Virus record (IMG/VR): IMGVR_UViG_3300043431_000032
Location: 1 to 26,150 of that record
Origin: a virus
DNA length: 26,150 nt
Reading direction: 5' to 3' (one strand)
Shown: positions 11,867 through 18,994 of the stretch, in pieces
Numbering within the stretch: the first letter of the stretch is position 1
Layout of the letters: every line of letters begins with the position of its first letter
Position numbers and translations under genes: made by a program
The notes under the pieces: generated by a model
Databases searched by the model: none
What the model saw: only the letters and a program-made list of their open reading frames with translations
Told to the model about the DNA's origin: nothing

Positions 11867-12100
11867 ATGAAGTTCCGTAAGAAGCCTGTGATAATTGAAG
11901 CTATGCAATTTTGGATTAACACTCATAATGGATGGCCTCAAGGTGTTTATAAGGACGACACAAGTCCAACTGGCTATAAGATCGACACACTTGAAGGAAG
12001 TCACGAAGTTACCGAAGGGGATTGGATTATTACAGGAGTAAAAGGTGAACGTTACCCTTGCAAGCCTGACATCTTTGACATGACTTATGAGGCGTGTTAA
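11867..12100 (+). CDS. Conserved small phage protein (KFRKKPVIIEAMQ type), 77 aa
   Basis: The start MKFRKKPVIIEAMQFW is a widely shared opening in tailed phages and prophages; the family's closing part, EGDWIITGVKGERYPCKPDIFDMTYE (about 49-74), with G-D-W and Y-P-C-K-P-D-I-F, is present. Function unknown. It starts 3 bases after the exonuclease stop, with AAAGGAGTAAAC as binding site. Confidence 0.85.
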   Translation: MKFRKKPVIIEAMQFWINTHNGWPQGVYKDDTSPTGYKIDTLEGSHEVTEGDWIITGVKGERYPCKPDIFDMTYEAC

Positions 12101-12103
12101 AGG

Positions 12104-12172
12104 ATGGCTACGAAGAGAACCAAACCAAACGTGCCCTCATCTTTCCACAGCTCTACAAGAGCGAGGAGCTGA
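12104..12172 (+). CDS. 22-aa peptide resembling the next gene's start
   Basis: ATG at 12104 sits 3 bases after the previous stop. The peptide begins MATKRTKPNVPSSF and aligns with MTAKKLKPSIPMSF at the start of the metallopeptidase-like gene at 12177; 7 of 14 positions are identical. After residue 14 the resemblance stops (HSSTRARS). It is either an expressed peptide or the remnant of an older copy of the gene. There is no good separate binding site. Confidence 0.35.
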   Translation: MATKRTKPNVPSSFHSSTRARS

Positions 12173-12176
12173 ATAG

Positions 12177-12461
12177 ATGACAGCTAAAAAACTAAAGCCC
12201 TCTATTCCGATGAGCTTTTACCTCGTTGGGTGTCAGTGGAACGTCAAGTACATAGAGGAACTAAGTGAGTACGGTAAGTGTGACTGTGCTACTCAGATGA
12301 TTTATCTTCGATCAGGTATGAACAAGAACTTCACTGAGCAGACATTCTTCCATGAGTTGATTCACGCTATCATGTTCGCTATGGGGCATACGAACCACGA
12401 TGAGGTATTCGTAGATGCCTTCGGTGCTCTGTTACATCAATATGAAAAAACGAAGTTGTAA
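12177..12461 (+). CDS. Small zinc metallopeptidase-like protein, 94 aa
   Basis: HELIH (59-63) is a zinc-peptidase HExxH motif within FFHELIHAIMFAMGH, followed about 11 residues later by NHDEVFVDAFG (73-83), which supplies candidate third ligands (H74, E76 or D80). Short proteins of this layout occur widely in phages. The N-terminal part (1-50) has two cysteines (CDC, 35-37). Likely a small peptidase; substrate unknown. GCGAGGAGC upstream (12161-12169) is its binding site. Confidence 0.8.
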   Translation: MTAKKLKPSIPMSFYLVGCQWNVKYIEELSEYGKCDCATQMIYLRSGMNKNFTEQTFFHELIHAIMFAMGHTNHDEVFVDAFGALLHQYEKTKL

Positions 12462-12474
12462 GGACTAGACTGTA

Positions 12475-12792
12475 ATGGATATTGAACAACTAAAACTTGT
12501 ACTCGAGACTGTCAAAGGAATTACTGATGACGCTACTTCAGTGGCTATTTGGTATTTTGTTTTATCAATCGGTTTAAAATTCTTAGCTCAAATTGTTTGT
12601 TGGGGCGGTATTTTTGGATCTATTTACATGATTGCCACAGCTTTCAAATCTAGCAATGACGATGCAGTTTGGCTTCGTGAATTACGTGATGATCTTATTC
12701 CTGCTTCAGGAGGATGGGTCTGTAGTTCAGACCGAAGAAAAATGCGTCAAATCATTACAGAACTACGAATGAAAAATCATGGTAACTCGTAA
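12475..12792 (+). CDS. Membrane protein, 105 aa
   Basis: A polar N-terminus (1-22) precedes a long hydrophobic region (about 23-56; VAIWYFVLSIGLKFLAQIVC, then GGIFGSIYMIAT) that fits two membrane passes. The C-terminal 45 residues are charged and look cytoplasmic (WLRELRDDLIP, then DRRKMRQIITELRMKN). No family recognised. Its end overlaps endonuclease I by 14 bases. Confidence 0.75.
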   Translation: MDIEQLKLVLETVKGITDDATSVAIWYFVLSIGLKFLAQIVCWGGIFGSIYMIATAFKSSNDDAVWLRELRDDLIPASGGWVCSSDRRKMRQIITELRMKNHGNS

Positions 12793-13225
12793 GACAACAA
12801 GCTCTAAACGAGCTAATGCTTTGAAGCATGGGTGGCGTAGCGGCCTCGAAGAAGATGTCGCTAAGGCTCTCACAGCAGCGGGTGTTCCTTTCACCTACGA
12901 AGAGACTAAGATCAAGTACATCAAGCCAGCGAGTGAACATCAATATACTCCTGACTTTGTGCTAGATAACGGTATCATCGTGGAGACTAAGGGGCGCTTC
13001 CTCATCGCAGACCGTAAGAAACACATGCTCATCAAGAGACAACAACCACACTTGGATATTCGTTTTGTCTTCTCTAACAGCTCACAGAAGCTGAACAAAG
13101 GGTCAAGAACAACGTATGCTCAGTGGTGTGTTAAGAACGGTTTTGAGTACGCTGATAAGACAATCCCTGAACATTGGATCAAAGAAAGACGAAAGAAGGT
13201 ATCAGATGGAACTTACATTAGTTAA
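12779..13225 (+). CDS. Endonuclease I (T7 gp3-like Holliday-junction resolvase), 148 aa
   Basis: Close to T7 gp3 (149 aa). Catalytic residues align: E24 in SGLEED (T7 E20), D59 in YTPDF (D55), E69 and K71 in VETKG (E65, K67). The stretch KKHMLIKRQQPHLDIRFVFS and the end WIKERRKK also follow the family. It cuts branched recombination and replication intermediates and helps break down host DNA. It overlaps the membrane protein before it and the small gene after it. Confidence 0.93.
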   Translation: MVTRKTTSSKRANALKHGWRSGLEEDVAKALTAAGVPFTYEETKIKYIKPASEHQYTPDFVLDNGIIVETKGRFLIADRKKHMLIKRQQPHLDIRFVFSNSSQKLNKGSRTTYAQWCVKNGFEYADKTIPEHWIKERRKKVSDGTYIS

Positions 13226-13475
13226 AGAACACCCAGACGGTAGCGCAACTTACACATTTGACATGACGGATGATGAGAGGTTACAGTTACTGAACTTAGG
13301 TATCATTACAGCGTTGAAAATGGGAATTGAGGAAGGAAGGAAATTCGATGACAGTCAAGTTAATATGGGTGACACCGGAAGCGGAACAGAAGATTGCGTA
13401 TATGGCCCGTGTGTCAAATCCGGCAAATCAGAACTCCAATGCGTCTGCGACCAAATTACTAAAGTACCTTATTAA
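13206..13475 (+). CDS. Small phage protein overlapping thyX, 89 aa
   Basis: ELTLVKEHPDGSATYTFDMTDDE, then a helix GIITALKMGIEEGRKFDD: this pattern (xLxKEHPDGSATYTFDM then a hydrophobic helix and GIEEGRK) occurs in other phage small proteins of unknown function. The final 42 codons run in another frame over the first 128 bases of thyX, giving a Gly/Cys-rich tail (TGSGTEDCVYGPCVKSGKSELQCVCDQ). ATG at 13206 lies inside endonuclease I; the frame is open further up, but not with a good start. Confidence 0.7.
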   Translation: MELTLVKEHPDGSATYTFDMTDDERLQLLNLGIITALKMGIEEGRKFDDSQVNMGDTGSGTEDCVYGPCVKSGKSELQCVCDQITKVPY

Positions 13476-13992
13476 AAATAAGCACTGGAGTCCCTTTGAG
13501 ATGGTTAACGTCTGCATGGAGATTGAAACTACTCGTGACATAGCTCGTCAGATCTTACGTCATCGTAGCTTCTCTTTCCAAGAGTTCTCACAGCGTTACT
13601 CAGTGTCTGAGGGATTCATTCAAGACTCACAGGTACGACTACAAGACGAGAAGAACCGTCAGAATAGCTTGTACACTGATGATATTAGCCTTCAGTACTG
13701 GTGGGAAGGTATCCAGCGTAGGTTAGTCGATGAAGCTAAGTTTATGTACACAGCAGCCTTGGACAAAGGTATCGCTAAGGAAGTGGCTCGAAAGCTTCTC
13801 CCTGAGGGTCTTACGATGTCTAAGATGTACATGAACGGTACTCTGCGTAGCTGGTTACACTACATTGACATTCGTTGTGATGCAGCAACACAGAAAGAGC
13901 ATCGTGACGTAGCTGTTCAGTGTCGTGATATCATCTTCGCTGAGTTCCCAACATTGAAAGAGCTGTATGGCGAAGCTAGTAGTTCACTATAA
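13348..13992 (+). CDS. thyX: Flavin-dependent thymidylate synthase ThyX, 214 aa
   Basis: Makes dTMP from dUMP with FAD, methylene-tetrahydrofolate and NADPH. The ThyX motif RHRxxSxxxxSxR is present as RHRSFSFQEFSQRYS (71-85). Supporting family features are LLKYLIKNKHWSPFEMVNV (37-55) and the helix with SWLHYIDIRCDAATQKEHRDVA (168-189). Length is typical. GGAAGGAAGG at 13331-13340 favours the ATG at 13348 over the in-frame TTG at 13327. The gene lies in the nucleotide-supply cluster with RNR and glutaredoxin. Confidence 0.95.
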   Translation: MTVKLIWVTPEAEQKIAYMARVSNPANQNSNASATKLLKYLIKNKHWSPFEMVNVCMEIETTRDIARQILRHRSFSFQEFSQRYSVSEGFIQDSQVRLQDEKNRQNSLYTDDISLQYWWEGIQRRLVDEAKFMYTAALDKGIAKEVARKLLPEGLTMSKMYMNGTLRSWLHYIDIRCDAATQKEHRDVAVQCRDIIFAEFPTLKELYGEASSSL

Positions 13993-14173
13993 ACCACCAC
14001 CTTTTCACCCTGATTGGACTGATGGGTGTTATAAGGTCTTCGTAACGGATCATCCTAGATTAGGGTGTAGAATGATACAGACATCCAAAGTTATCAAGGA
14101 CTACGGCAACGGAATCTTTGAGACACAATGGGTAGTGTATCATCCAGTAGACGGAGACTTCAATGACACTTAA
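13967..14173 (+). CDS. 68-aa small protein
   Basis: Short protein with aromatic-rich, beta-like sequence (HYKPPPFHPDWTDGCYKVFVTD, then FETQWVVYHPVDGDFND). It overlaps thyX by 26 bases at its start and the next gene by 11 bases at its end. No domain recognised; the overlaps and plausible composition support it as a gene. Confidence 0.65.
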   Translation: MAKLVVHYKPPPFHPDWTDGCYKVFVTDHPRLGCRMIQTSKVIKDYGNGIFETQWVVYHPVDGDFNDT

Positions 14174-14708
14174 CGCGATAACGCTTGACGAGTACTTTCA
14201 CACAATCATTAACCAACCACGTATTGTTTACGTAAAGGAAATAACCATGTTTGACAAGACTAAAATGTTTTTTACTCAACAGATTGAGAAAATTAACTCA
14301 CTGTTGACTAAACCTACTGCATTTGTAGAGGAACCAGTGAATCTGATGGCAGATGACTATTGGGCTTTTGAGATGTACACAGGTGAGTGGTATTCTGACG
14401 ATAGAGATGAACTTATCCCTGTTAAACACACAGTGGTTATTGAGCCTCAAGACGGTACTTGGATGGAGGTGTTGGATAAGATTCTCGATGAAATGGAGAA
14501 ACACTACGGTTGCAATATCAAAGAGCAAGTGTACTATTCTGTTGCCTTCCCTAACAACACCATGTACTACAGCCCAGAAGGACTCCCTCCAGCGGGTTAC
14601 GGACGTAGCTTGAACGACACTGTGCTTCAACAGCTCTTGCTAGCTTACCCTGAAGTCTATAAGTGTATTATCCCTGATAACTACACCATCACAGGCGGTG
14701 TTAAGTAA
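14163..14708 (+). CDS. Hypothetical acidic protein, 181 aa
   Basis: Acidic protein without recognised family. Visible parts: a helical N-terminus (residues 1-50), a Trp/Tyr-rich acidic core (DDYWAFEMYTGEWYSDDRDE, about 64-83), and a longer helix WMEVLDKILDEMEKHYG (101-117). GGAG at 14153-14156 lies six bases before the ATG at 14163; an internal ATG at 14247 with AAGGA six bases upstream is a second usable start (153 aa). It ends in a TAATG overlap with the phosphoesterase, so the two are coupled. Confidence 0.7.
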   Translation: MTLNAITLDEYFHTIINQPRIVYVKEITMFDKTKMFFTQQIEKINSLLTKPTAFVEEPVNLMADDYWAFEMYTGEWYSDDRDELIPVKHTVVIEPQDGTWMEVLDKILDEMEKHYGCNIKEQVYYSVAFPNNTMYYSPEGLPPAGYGRSLNDTVLQQLLLAYPEVYKCIIPDNYTITGGVK

Positions 14709-15481
14709 TGCGTATTTTAGTCGTACCAGACACGCAATGCAAACCAGATGCTTCACAAGAGCATCTTACATGGGCAGGGAAAGCAATCTGTGAGTACCGT
14801 CCTGACATCGTAGTTCACCTTGGAGATCACTGGGACTTTCCTAGTCTCTCCAGCCACGACAAAGCAGGTAGCAAGTACTTTGAAGGTAAACGCTACCTAG
14901 CTGACGTAGCAGCAGGGAATACAGGTATGCTGACTCTGTTGAATCCTCTCCACGCTCTCCAGAAGAGTCAGAAAGAGAACAAACAGAAGCTGTATAAGCC
15001 TCGTATGGTCTTTTTGAAGGGCAACCATGAGAATCGACTCACTAGGGCTGTGAACAACAATCCTATGCTCGAAGGGTTACTGACCTATGATGACCTTAAC
15101 TTGAAAGATTGGGAAGTACATGAATTCTTACACCCTGTTTTCATTGAGGGCGTTGGTTTTAACCACTTTTGGCCTGTGGGTGCAATGGGACGTCCTGCTG
15201 CTTCTCCCGCTGCTATTATTAGTAAGCTTCACATGTCTTGCGTTGCGGGCCATCAGCAAGGAAAACAAGTCGCTTACGGAAAACGTGCTGACGGAAAGCC
15301 TATCTGTTCTATTGTTGTTGGTAGTTATTATCTGCATGACGAAGACTACATGGATCAGCTAAGTAACCGTCACTGGCGAGGCTTACTGGTAATGAATGAC
15401 GTACAGGATGGGCACTTTGACGAGATGTTCTTATCAATCGAATACCTAGAGAGAAAATATGGCAACAGTCAAGGAAATTGA
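14708..15481 (+). CDS. Calcineurin-like metallophosphoesterase, 257 aa
   Basis: Metal-binding motifs of the calcineurin-type phosphoesterases in order: PDTQ (7-10; D8), LGDHWD (38-43; D40), GNHENR (105-110) and GHQQG (181-185). These would bind two metal ions and hydrolyse a phosphoester, either nucleotide or nucleic acid; the substrate is unknown. Phage relatives are common beside replication genes. It starts in a TAATG overlap and ends overlapping the 15459 gene by 23 bases. Confidence 0.88.
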   Translation: MRILVVPDTQCKPDASQEHLTWAGKAICEYRPDIVVHLGDHWDFPSLSSHDKAGSKYFEGKRYLADVAAGNTGMLTLLNPLHALQKSQKENKQKLYKPRMVFLKGNHENRLTRAVNNNPMLEGLLTYDDLNLKDWEVHEFLHPVFIEGVGFNHFWPVGAMGRPAASPAAIISKLHMSCVAGHQQGKQVAYGKRADGKPICSIVVGSYYLHDEDYMDQLSNRHWRGLLVMNDVQDGHFDEMFLSIEYLERKYGNSQGN

Positions 15482-15806
15482 AGAATACATAGCTTTAGGT
15501 ATGCCCGGAATTAATACTAAAGGTTTAAAGTATGATTCAGGTAAATTAAATTGGAGTTTAATGCCCTTCGGGGCTTTACAAGAAGTTGTAAAAGTGCTAG
15601 AATTCGGGTCCAAAAAATACGCCCCGAACAACTGGCAGTATGTGGATAACGCCGATGAGCGATACTGGAATGCAGCAATGCGTCACCTAATCGCTTACAA
15701 GACAGAATCTACTACCGACAGTGAAACGGGGCTTTCGCATCTGGCACACGCTATTTGCTGTATGCTTTTCCTTCAACACCTTAACAACAACGAGAATACA
15801 AAATGA
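15459..15806 (+). CDS. dATP/dGTP diphosphohydrolase-like domain (DUF5664 type), 115 aa
   Basis: Residues 22-109 (GLKYDSGKLNWSLMPFGALQ, then VLEFGSKKYAPNNW, HLIAYK and HLAHAICCMLFLQHL) match the all-helical domain called dATP/dGTP diphosphohydrolase N-terminal, in Pfam as far as I recall PF18909, which is common in phages. It would trim dATP/dGTP pools. A related domain occurs in phages that use modified purines, but I see no PurZ in this window. It overlaps both the phosphoesterase and the RNR (ATGA). Confidence 0.75.
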   Translation: MATVKEIEEYIALGMPGINTKGLKYDSGKLNWSLMPFGALQEVVKVLEFGSKKYAPNNWQYVDNADERYWNAAMRHLIAYKTESTTDSETGLSHLAHAICCMLFLQHLNNNENTK

Positions 15807-17716
15807 CAACAATGACTCCTTGGTCCTCAGTCGGCTACTTGACCTATAAGCGTACCTATGCTCGTCGCTTGGACGAAAACGATATTAACAGCCCTACAGA
15901 GGAATTTCCTGACACCGTAGAACGAGTCATTAAGGCTTGTAACGAACAGCTTAATTGTGGGTTCTCTTACGGTGAAGAGAAACGTCTTCGTCGGTATCTT
16001 CTTGAGCTTAAAGGTTCTGTAGCAGGTCGTTTCTGGTGGCAGCTAGGCACAGATACAGTTGACAAGTTAGGCCTTTCCAGCCTTCAAAACTGTGCTTTCC
16101 GTACAGTCGATAAGCCTGTGGAGCCGTTCACTTGGGCGATGGATATGCTAATGCTTGGCTCAGGCGTTGGCTACAACATTCAGAAAGAAAATGTTAATAA
16201 ACTTCCTCCAGTTAATCTTGATTTTAAGTGTCCTGTTCGTAGTAACGATAGTGGGGCTGATTTCATTGTTCCTGACAGCCGTGAAGGATGGGTTGCTCTC
16301 TTGGGTAAGACGCTCAAGGCTGCATTCTTGGCTCACAGCTCAGGTAAGCAAACATTCACCTACTCGACACAACTGATTCGCTCTAAAGGCGCTCCTATTA
16401 AAGGCTTTGGCGGCACTGCTTCAGGCCCAGAAGACTTAGTGTGGGGTATTGAGAACATTAGCAAGATCTTGGAGAAACGTGCGGGTAAGCAGCTTCGTCC
16501 TGTTGACTGTTTGGACATCATGAACATTATCGGTGCTGTTGTCGTAGCAGGTAACGTGCGTCGAAGTGCTCAGATTGCTATTGGAGATGCAGACGATGTG
16601 GAATATCTACTTGCTAAGCGATGGGACTTGGGCAATATCCCGTCATGGAGAGCCATGTCCAACAACTCAGTCGTGTGTCACGATATTGGAGATTTGCACG
16701 ACTTCTTCTGGGATGGTTATGAAGGCAAAGGCGAACCATACGGCCTTATCAACCTCAAACTCTCACGAAAGATCGGACGATTGGGTGAAACTCAGTATCC
16801 AGATCCCAAAGTGCAGGGTTATAATCCATGTGCTGAACAGTCTCTGGCTGACGGTGAAACCTGTTGCCTTGCAGAAGTATTCCTCCCTAATATCTCTAGC
16901 AAAGAAGAGCTTCTTGATGTTTGCACTTTGTTGTATCGTATCAATAAGCACTCGTTGGCGCTCCAGTGTCACCAAAAGGTCACAGAGGCTATCGTTCACG
17001 AGAACATGCGAATGGGTATTGGTATCACAGGTGTCTTGCAGTCCACTGAAGAACAGAAGTCATGGCTGAGTGAGACATACGGTAAGATTCGTGCTTTCGA
17101 TGATGCTTACAGTCAACAATATGGTTTTAATCGTTCCATCAAGCTGACAACTGTTAAGCCTTCAGGTACTTTGTCTCTGTTGCCCGGCGTCACCCCCGGC
17201 TGTCATCCTGCTTATGCTCGATTTATGATTCGACGTATCCGTATCAGCTCTAATCACTCGTTGGTTCAGGTTTGTAAGGATCACGGCTATCATGTGGAGT
17301 ATCAGCAGAACTTTGACGGTACTGAAGACCGTTCAACAGTGGTTGTAAGCTTTCCGTTCCGTCACCCAGATCACGCTGTGTTGGCTAAGGACATGACAGC
17401 TATCTCTCAACTAGAGACAGTTAAATGGTTGCAGGAAGTGTGGAGCGATAACTCTGTGTCTTGTACCGTGTACTATCGTCCTGAAGAGCTTCCTGAGATC
17501 AAGAAGTACCTCAAAAAGAACTACAAGACAAACCACAAGTCACTGTCTTTCCTGTTACACTCAGAGCATGGTTTCAAGCAAGCTCCATTGGAAGAGATTA
17601 CTGAGGAACAATACAATGAGCTGGTTGCCAATACACGCACTATCACGGCTATTGACGAAGCTAATATTGGCCTTGACGATGCTGAATGTTCGACTGGTGC
17701 TTGCCCTATCCGCTAA
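15803..17716 (+). CDS. nrdJ: Class II ribonucleotide reductase (B12-dependent, monomeric), 637 aa
   Basis: Reduces ribonucleotides to deoxyribonucleotides using adenosylcobalamin and therefore works with or without oxygen. It resembles the Lactobacillus leichmannii RTPR monomer: active-site cysteines C97 (NCAF), C343 and C354 with E345 in NPCAEQ...GETCC correspond to RTPR C119, C408, C419 and E410, and the C-terminal CSTGAC (C629, C634) corresponds to the C731/C736 relay. At 637 aa it is about 100 residues shorter than RTPR (739). The next gene is a glutaredoxin that can reduce the relay cysteines. ATGA overlap with the gene before it. Confidence 0.94.
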   Translation: MTTMTPWSSVGYLTYKRTYARRLDENDINSPTEEFPDTVERVIKACNEQLNCGFSYGEEKRLRRYLLELKGSVAGRFWWQLGTDTVDKLGLSSLQNCAFRTVDKPVEPFTWAMDMLMLGSGVGYNIQKENVNKLPPVNLDFKCPVRSNDSGADFIVPDSREGWVALLGKTLKAAFLAHSSGKQTFTYSTQLIRSKGAPIKGFGGTASGPEDLVWGIENISKILEKRAGKQLRPVDCLDIMNIIGAVVVAGNVRRSAQIAIGDADDVEYLLAKRWDLGNIPSWRAMSNNSVVCHDIGDLHDFFWDGYEGKGEPYGLINLKLSRKIGRLGETQYPDPKVQGYNPCAEQSLADGETCCLAEVFLPNISSKEELLDVCTLLYRINKHSLALQCHQKVTEAIVHENMRMGIGITGVLQSTEEQKSWLSETYGKIRAFDDAYSQQYGFNRSIKLTTVKPSGTLSLLPGVTPGCHPAYARFMIRRIRISSNHSLVQVCKDHGYHVEYQQNFDGTEDRSTVVVSFPFRHPDHAVLAKDMTAISQLETVKWLQEVWSDNSVSCTVYYRPEELPEIKKYLKKNYKTNHKSLSFLLHSEHGFKQAPLEEITEEQYNELVANTRTITAIDEANIGLDDAECSTGACPIR

Positions 17717-17728
17717 GAAAGGTAAGTA

Positions 17729-17920
17729 ATGAAAACTATCGTATACACTAAAGACAACTGTCCAGCGTGTGTGCAACTGAAGACGAAGTTGACCTCGGAA
17801 GGGGTTGACTTTGTTGAGGTTCACTTAGGCAAGGATATGACTATTGAAGCCTTTAAGGAGAAATTCCCTACAGTGCGTTCAGTACCTCACATGATCTACT
17901 CAAAGGATGAAATATGGTAA
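17729..17920 (+). CDS. Glutaredoxin-like protein, 63 aa
   Basis: Thioredoxin-fold redox protein with active site CPAC (residues 11-14) and SVPHM (52-56) as the cis-proline loop. Small for a glutaredoxin (typical 75-85), so it may lack the last helix. It directly follows the class II RNR and probably reduces its C-terminal cysteine pair. AAAGGTAAGTA is the binding site. It overlaps the next ORF by 7 bases. Confidence 0.9.
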   Translation: MKTIVYTKDNCPACVQLKTKLTSEGVDFVEVHLGKDMTIEAFKEKFPTVRSVPHMIYSKDEIW

Positions 17921-18066
17921 TTGATTTCTCATTCGCTGGTGGCTTTGTTGTAGGAATACAACACAATGATACCGCAGTAGTGGAGATAGACGAAGGGGAG
18001 TTTGAGTTCTGTAGTGCTATTATGGTGCATCTAGGACTCTTCACAATGACCCTACTATTCGTGTAG
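17914..18066 (+). CDS. 50-aa membrane peptide after glutaredoxin
   Basis: The ORF MVIDFSFAGGFVVGIQHNDT... has a hydrophobic N-terminus, a short acidic middle (EIDEGEFEF) and a hydrophobic end (MVHLGLFTMTLLFV). It resembles small two-segment phage proteins that start (V/L)xDFSF and end in a hydrophobic patch. It overlaps the glutaredoxin by 7 bases and is the last rightward gene before the terminator. AAAGGATG upstream serves as binding site. Confidence 0.65.
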   Translation: MVIDFSFAGGFVVGIQHNDTAVVEIDEGEFEFCSAIMVHLGLFTMTLLFV

Positions 18067-18079
18067 TGTAGAAACTAAG

Positions 18080-18103
18080 AAGCCCCTCACGGGGCTTTCT
18101 CTT
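18080..18103. terminator. Bidirectional rho-independent terminator
   Basis: AAGCCCC (18080-18086) pairs with GGGGCTT (18091-18097) around TCAC, with TTTCTCTTT downstream on the + strand; the - strand side has a run of Ts in TCTTAGTTTC. The stem is 7 bp and GC-rich at its base. It sits exactly between the convergent rightward and leftward blocks and probably stops both. Confidence 0.85.
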
Positions 18104-18147
18104 TAGCACTTCTTAGGTGGCTTCTTACCTGTAGATTTCTTCTTCAT
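18103..18147 (-). CDS. 14-aa lysine-rich peptide (possible)
   Basis: Starts in an ATGA overlap with the endolysin stop and ends just at the terminator. Sequence MKKKSTGKKPPKKC, basic and ending in Cys. It is too short to be certain, but the coupling and composition are like other tiny basic peptide genes at the ends of phage operons. Confidence 0.35.
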   Translation of the reverse strand: MKKKSTGKKPPKKC

Positions 18148-18596
18148 GCTTTATGGTACTCCTCTTCAGTTAAGATACCTGCTTTGTATTTGCCTTCAGG
18201 TTTAAAGATAGTAAGCTCTTGTTGTCTCATCTCAGGAGCGAAGCTGATGTGCATCCAACGACCAAACTCATGGATCATCTGGTCAAACTTGATACCAGCC
18301 TTCTGTACTTCTTGGCAGAGCTGCAAAGGAGTCAGTTTAGAGCTAGATACGTCGATAGCCCACCCATCCATGTGAGAAGAGACTTTAGAGCCTCCAACAG
18401 CCACGTTAACAGCTGGTAGACGCAACCAAGAGTTAATCTTTAGTGGGCCTGTAACGGCACGAAGTTGCTCTAGCTTCTGAGCAGCTACCTTCATGTTTTC
18501 CAGCTGCAAAGCTGAAGGTTGATTATCGATACCCTGACGGATAGCTGTGTCGCTATGAGTAGCTTCTTCAAGTGTAAAGTGTTCAGAGAGATTCAT
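18144..18596 (-). CDS. Endolysin, M15-type peptidase, 150 aa
   Basis: Peptidoglycan hydrolase with the M15A zinc triad: H75 and D82 in SSHMDGWAIDV and H116 in WMHISFAP. The N-terminal LSEHFTLEEATHSDTAIRQG is the standard start of phage endolysins of this kind. It cleaves peptide cross-links in the cell wall; no signal peptide is visible, so it relies on the holin. It follows Rz/Rz1 in the transcript (2-base gap) instead of preceding them. Confidence 0.92.
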   Translation of the reverse strand: MNLSEHFTLEEATHSDTAIRQGIDNQPSALQLENMKVAAQKLEQLRAVTGPLKINSWLRLPAVNVAVGGSKVSSHMDGWAIDVSSSKLTPLQLCQEVQKAGIKFDQMIHEFGRWMHISFAPEMRQQELTIFKPEGKYKAGILTEEEYHKA

Positions 18597-18598
18597 AA

Positions 18599-18994
18599 TT
18601 ATTTAATGTTCCTTAGGTTGTTGTAGAGATCGATGCAAGAATTTAATTGGATGATGGCTTTGTCGCCGTCCCCTGAGATGGAGATAAGATCTTGAGCAGT
18701 CTGTCTGTCAAGTTCGGCTCCATTTTCTGAAGCTCCGCTGGTAGAGCAGGAATCTTGGTTGGTACGGACATACAGCCTGAGATTGCCATCAGCAACAGCA
18801 GACTTAAGAGAATTGATCTTATTTTGAGCATCTTGCTTTTCTTTCTTCAGCTGTTCGTTAGCTTTGGCCGTAGTTTCTTCCATTTTAGATTCTATACGGC
18901 TAACCTCAGCTTGAATCTCCTGTCTGGCTTTGTATTTACCAGCGAAGAAGGCCAAGCAGAGGCAGATAACGAGTGTCGCTATGTTACGCAGCAT
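18599..18994 (-). CDS. Rz: Rz-like inner-membrane spanin, 131 aa
   Basis: N-terminal membrane anchor (about residues 5-20: IATLVICLCLAFFAGK), a coiled-coil region with charged heptads (AEVSRIESKMEETTAKANEQ, about 29-48), and the Rz-type C-terminus with YVRTNQDS, AELDRQTAQDL and GDGDKAIIQLNSCIDLYNNLRN. Two-component spanins join inner and outer membranes and disrupt the envelope in the last step of lysis. It overlaps the holin by 11 bases. The Rz1 gene lies wholly inside it in another frame. Confidence 0.88.
   Translation of the reverse strand: MLRNIATLVICLCLAFFAGKYKARQEIQAEVSRIESKMEETTAKANEQLKKEKQDAQNKINSLKSAVADGNLRLYVRTNQDSCSTSGASENGAELDRQTAQDLISISGDGDKAIIQLNSCIDLYNNLRNIK
18643..18831 (-). 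CDS. Rz1: Rz1-like outer-membrane lipoprotein spanin, 62 aa
   Basis: Nested within Rz in another frame. It has a lipoprotein signal (ILLSLLLLMAISGC) with Cys20 as the acylation site after I-S-G, then a small Pro-containing tail (VPTKIPALPAELQ). This is the standard Rz/Rz1 arrangement. Partner of Rz at the outer membrane. Confidence 0.88.
   Translation of the reverse strand: MLKIRSILLSLLLLMAISGCMSVPTKIPALPAELQKMEPNLTDRLLKILSPSQGTATKPSSN

Noticed and set aside
16566-17069. 167-codon + strand ORF inside the RNR gene
   Set aside because: It runs in a different frame across RNR active-site sequence and has no recognisable pattern.
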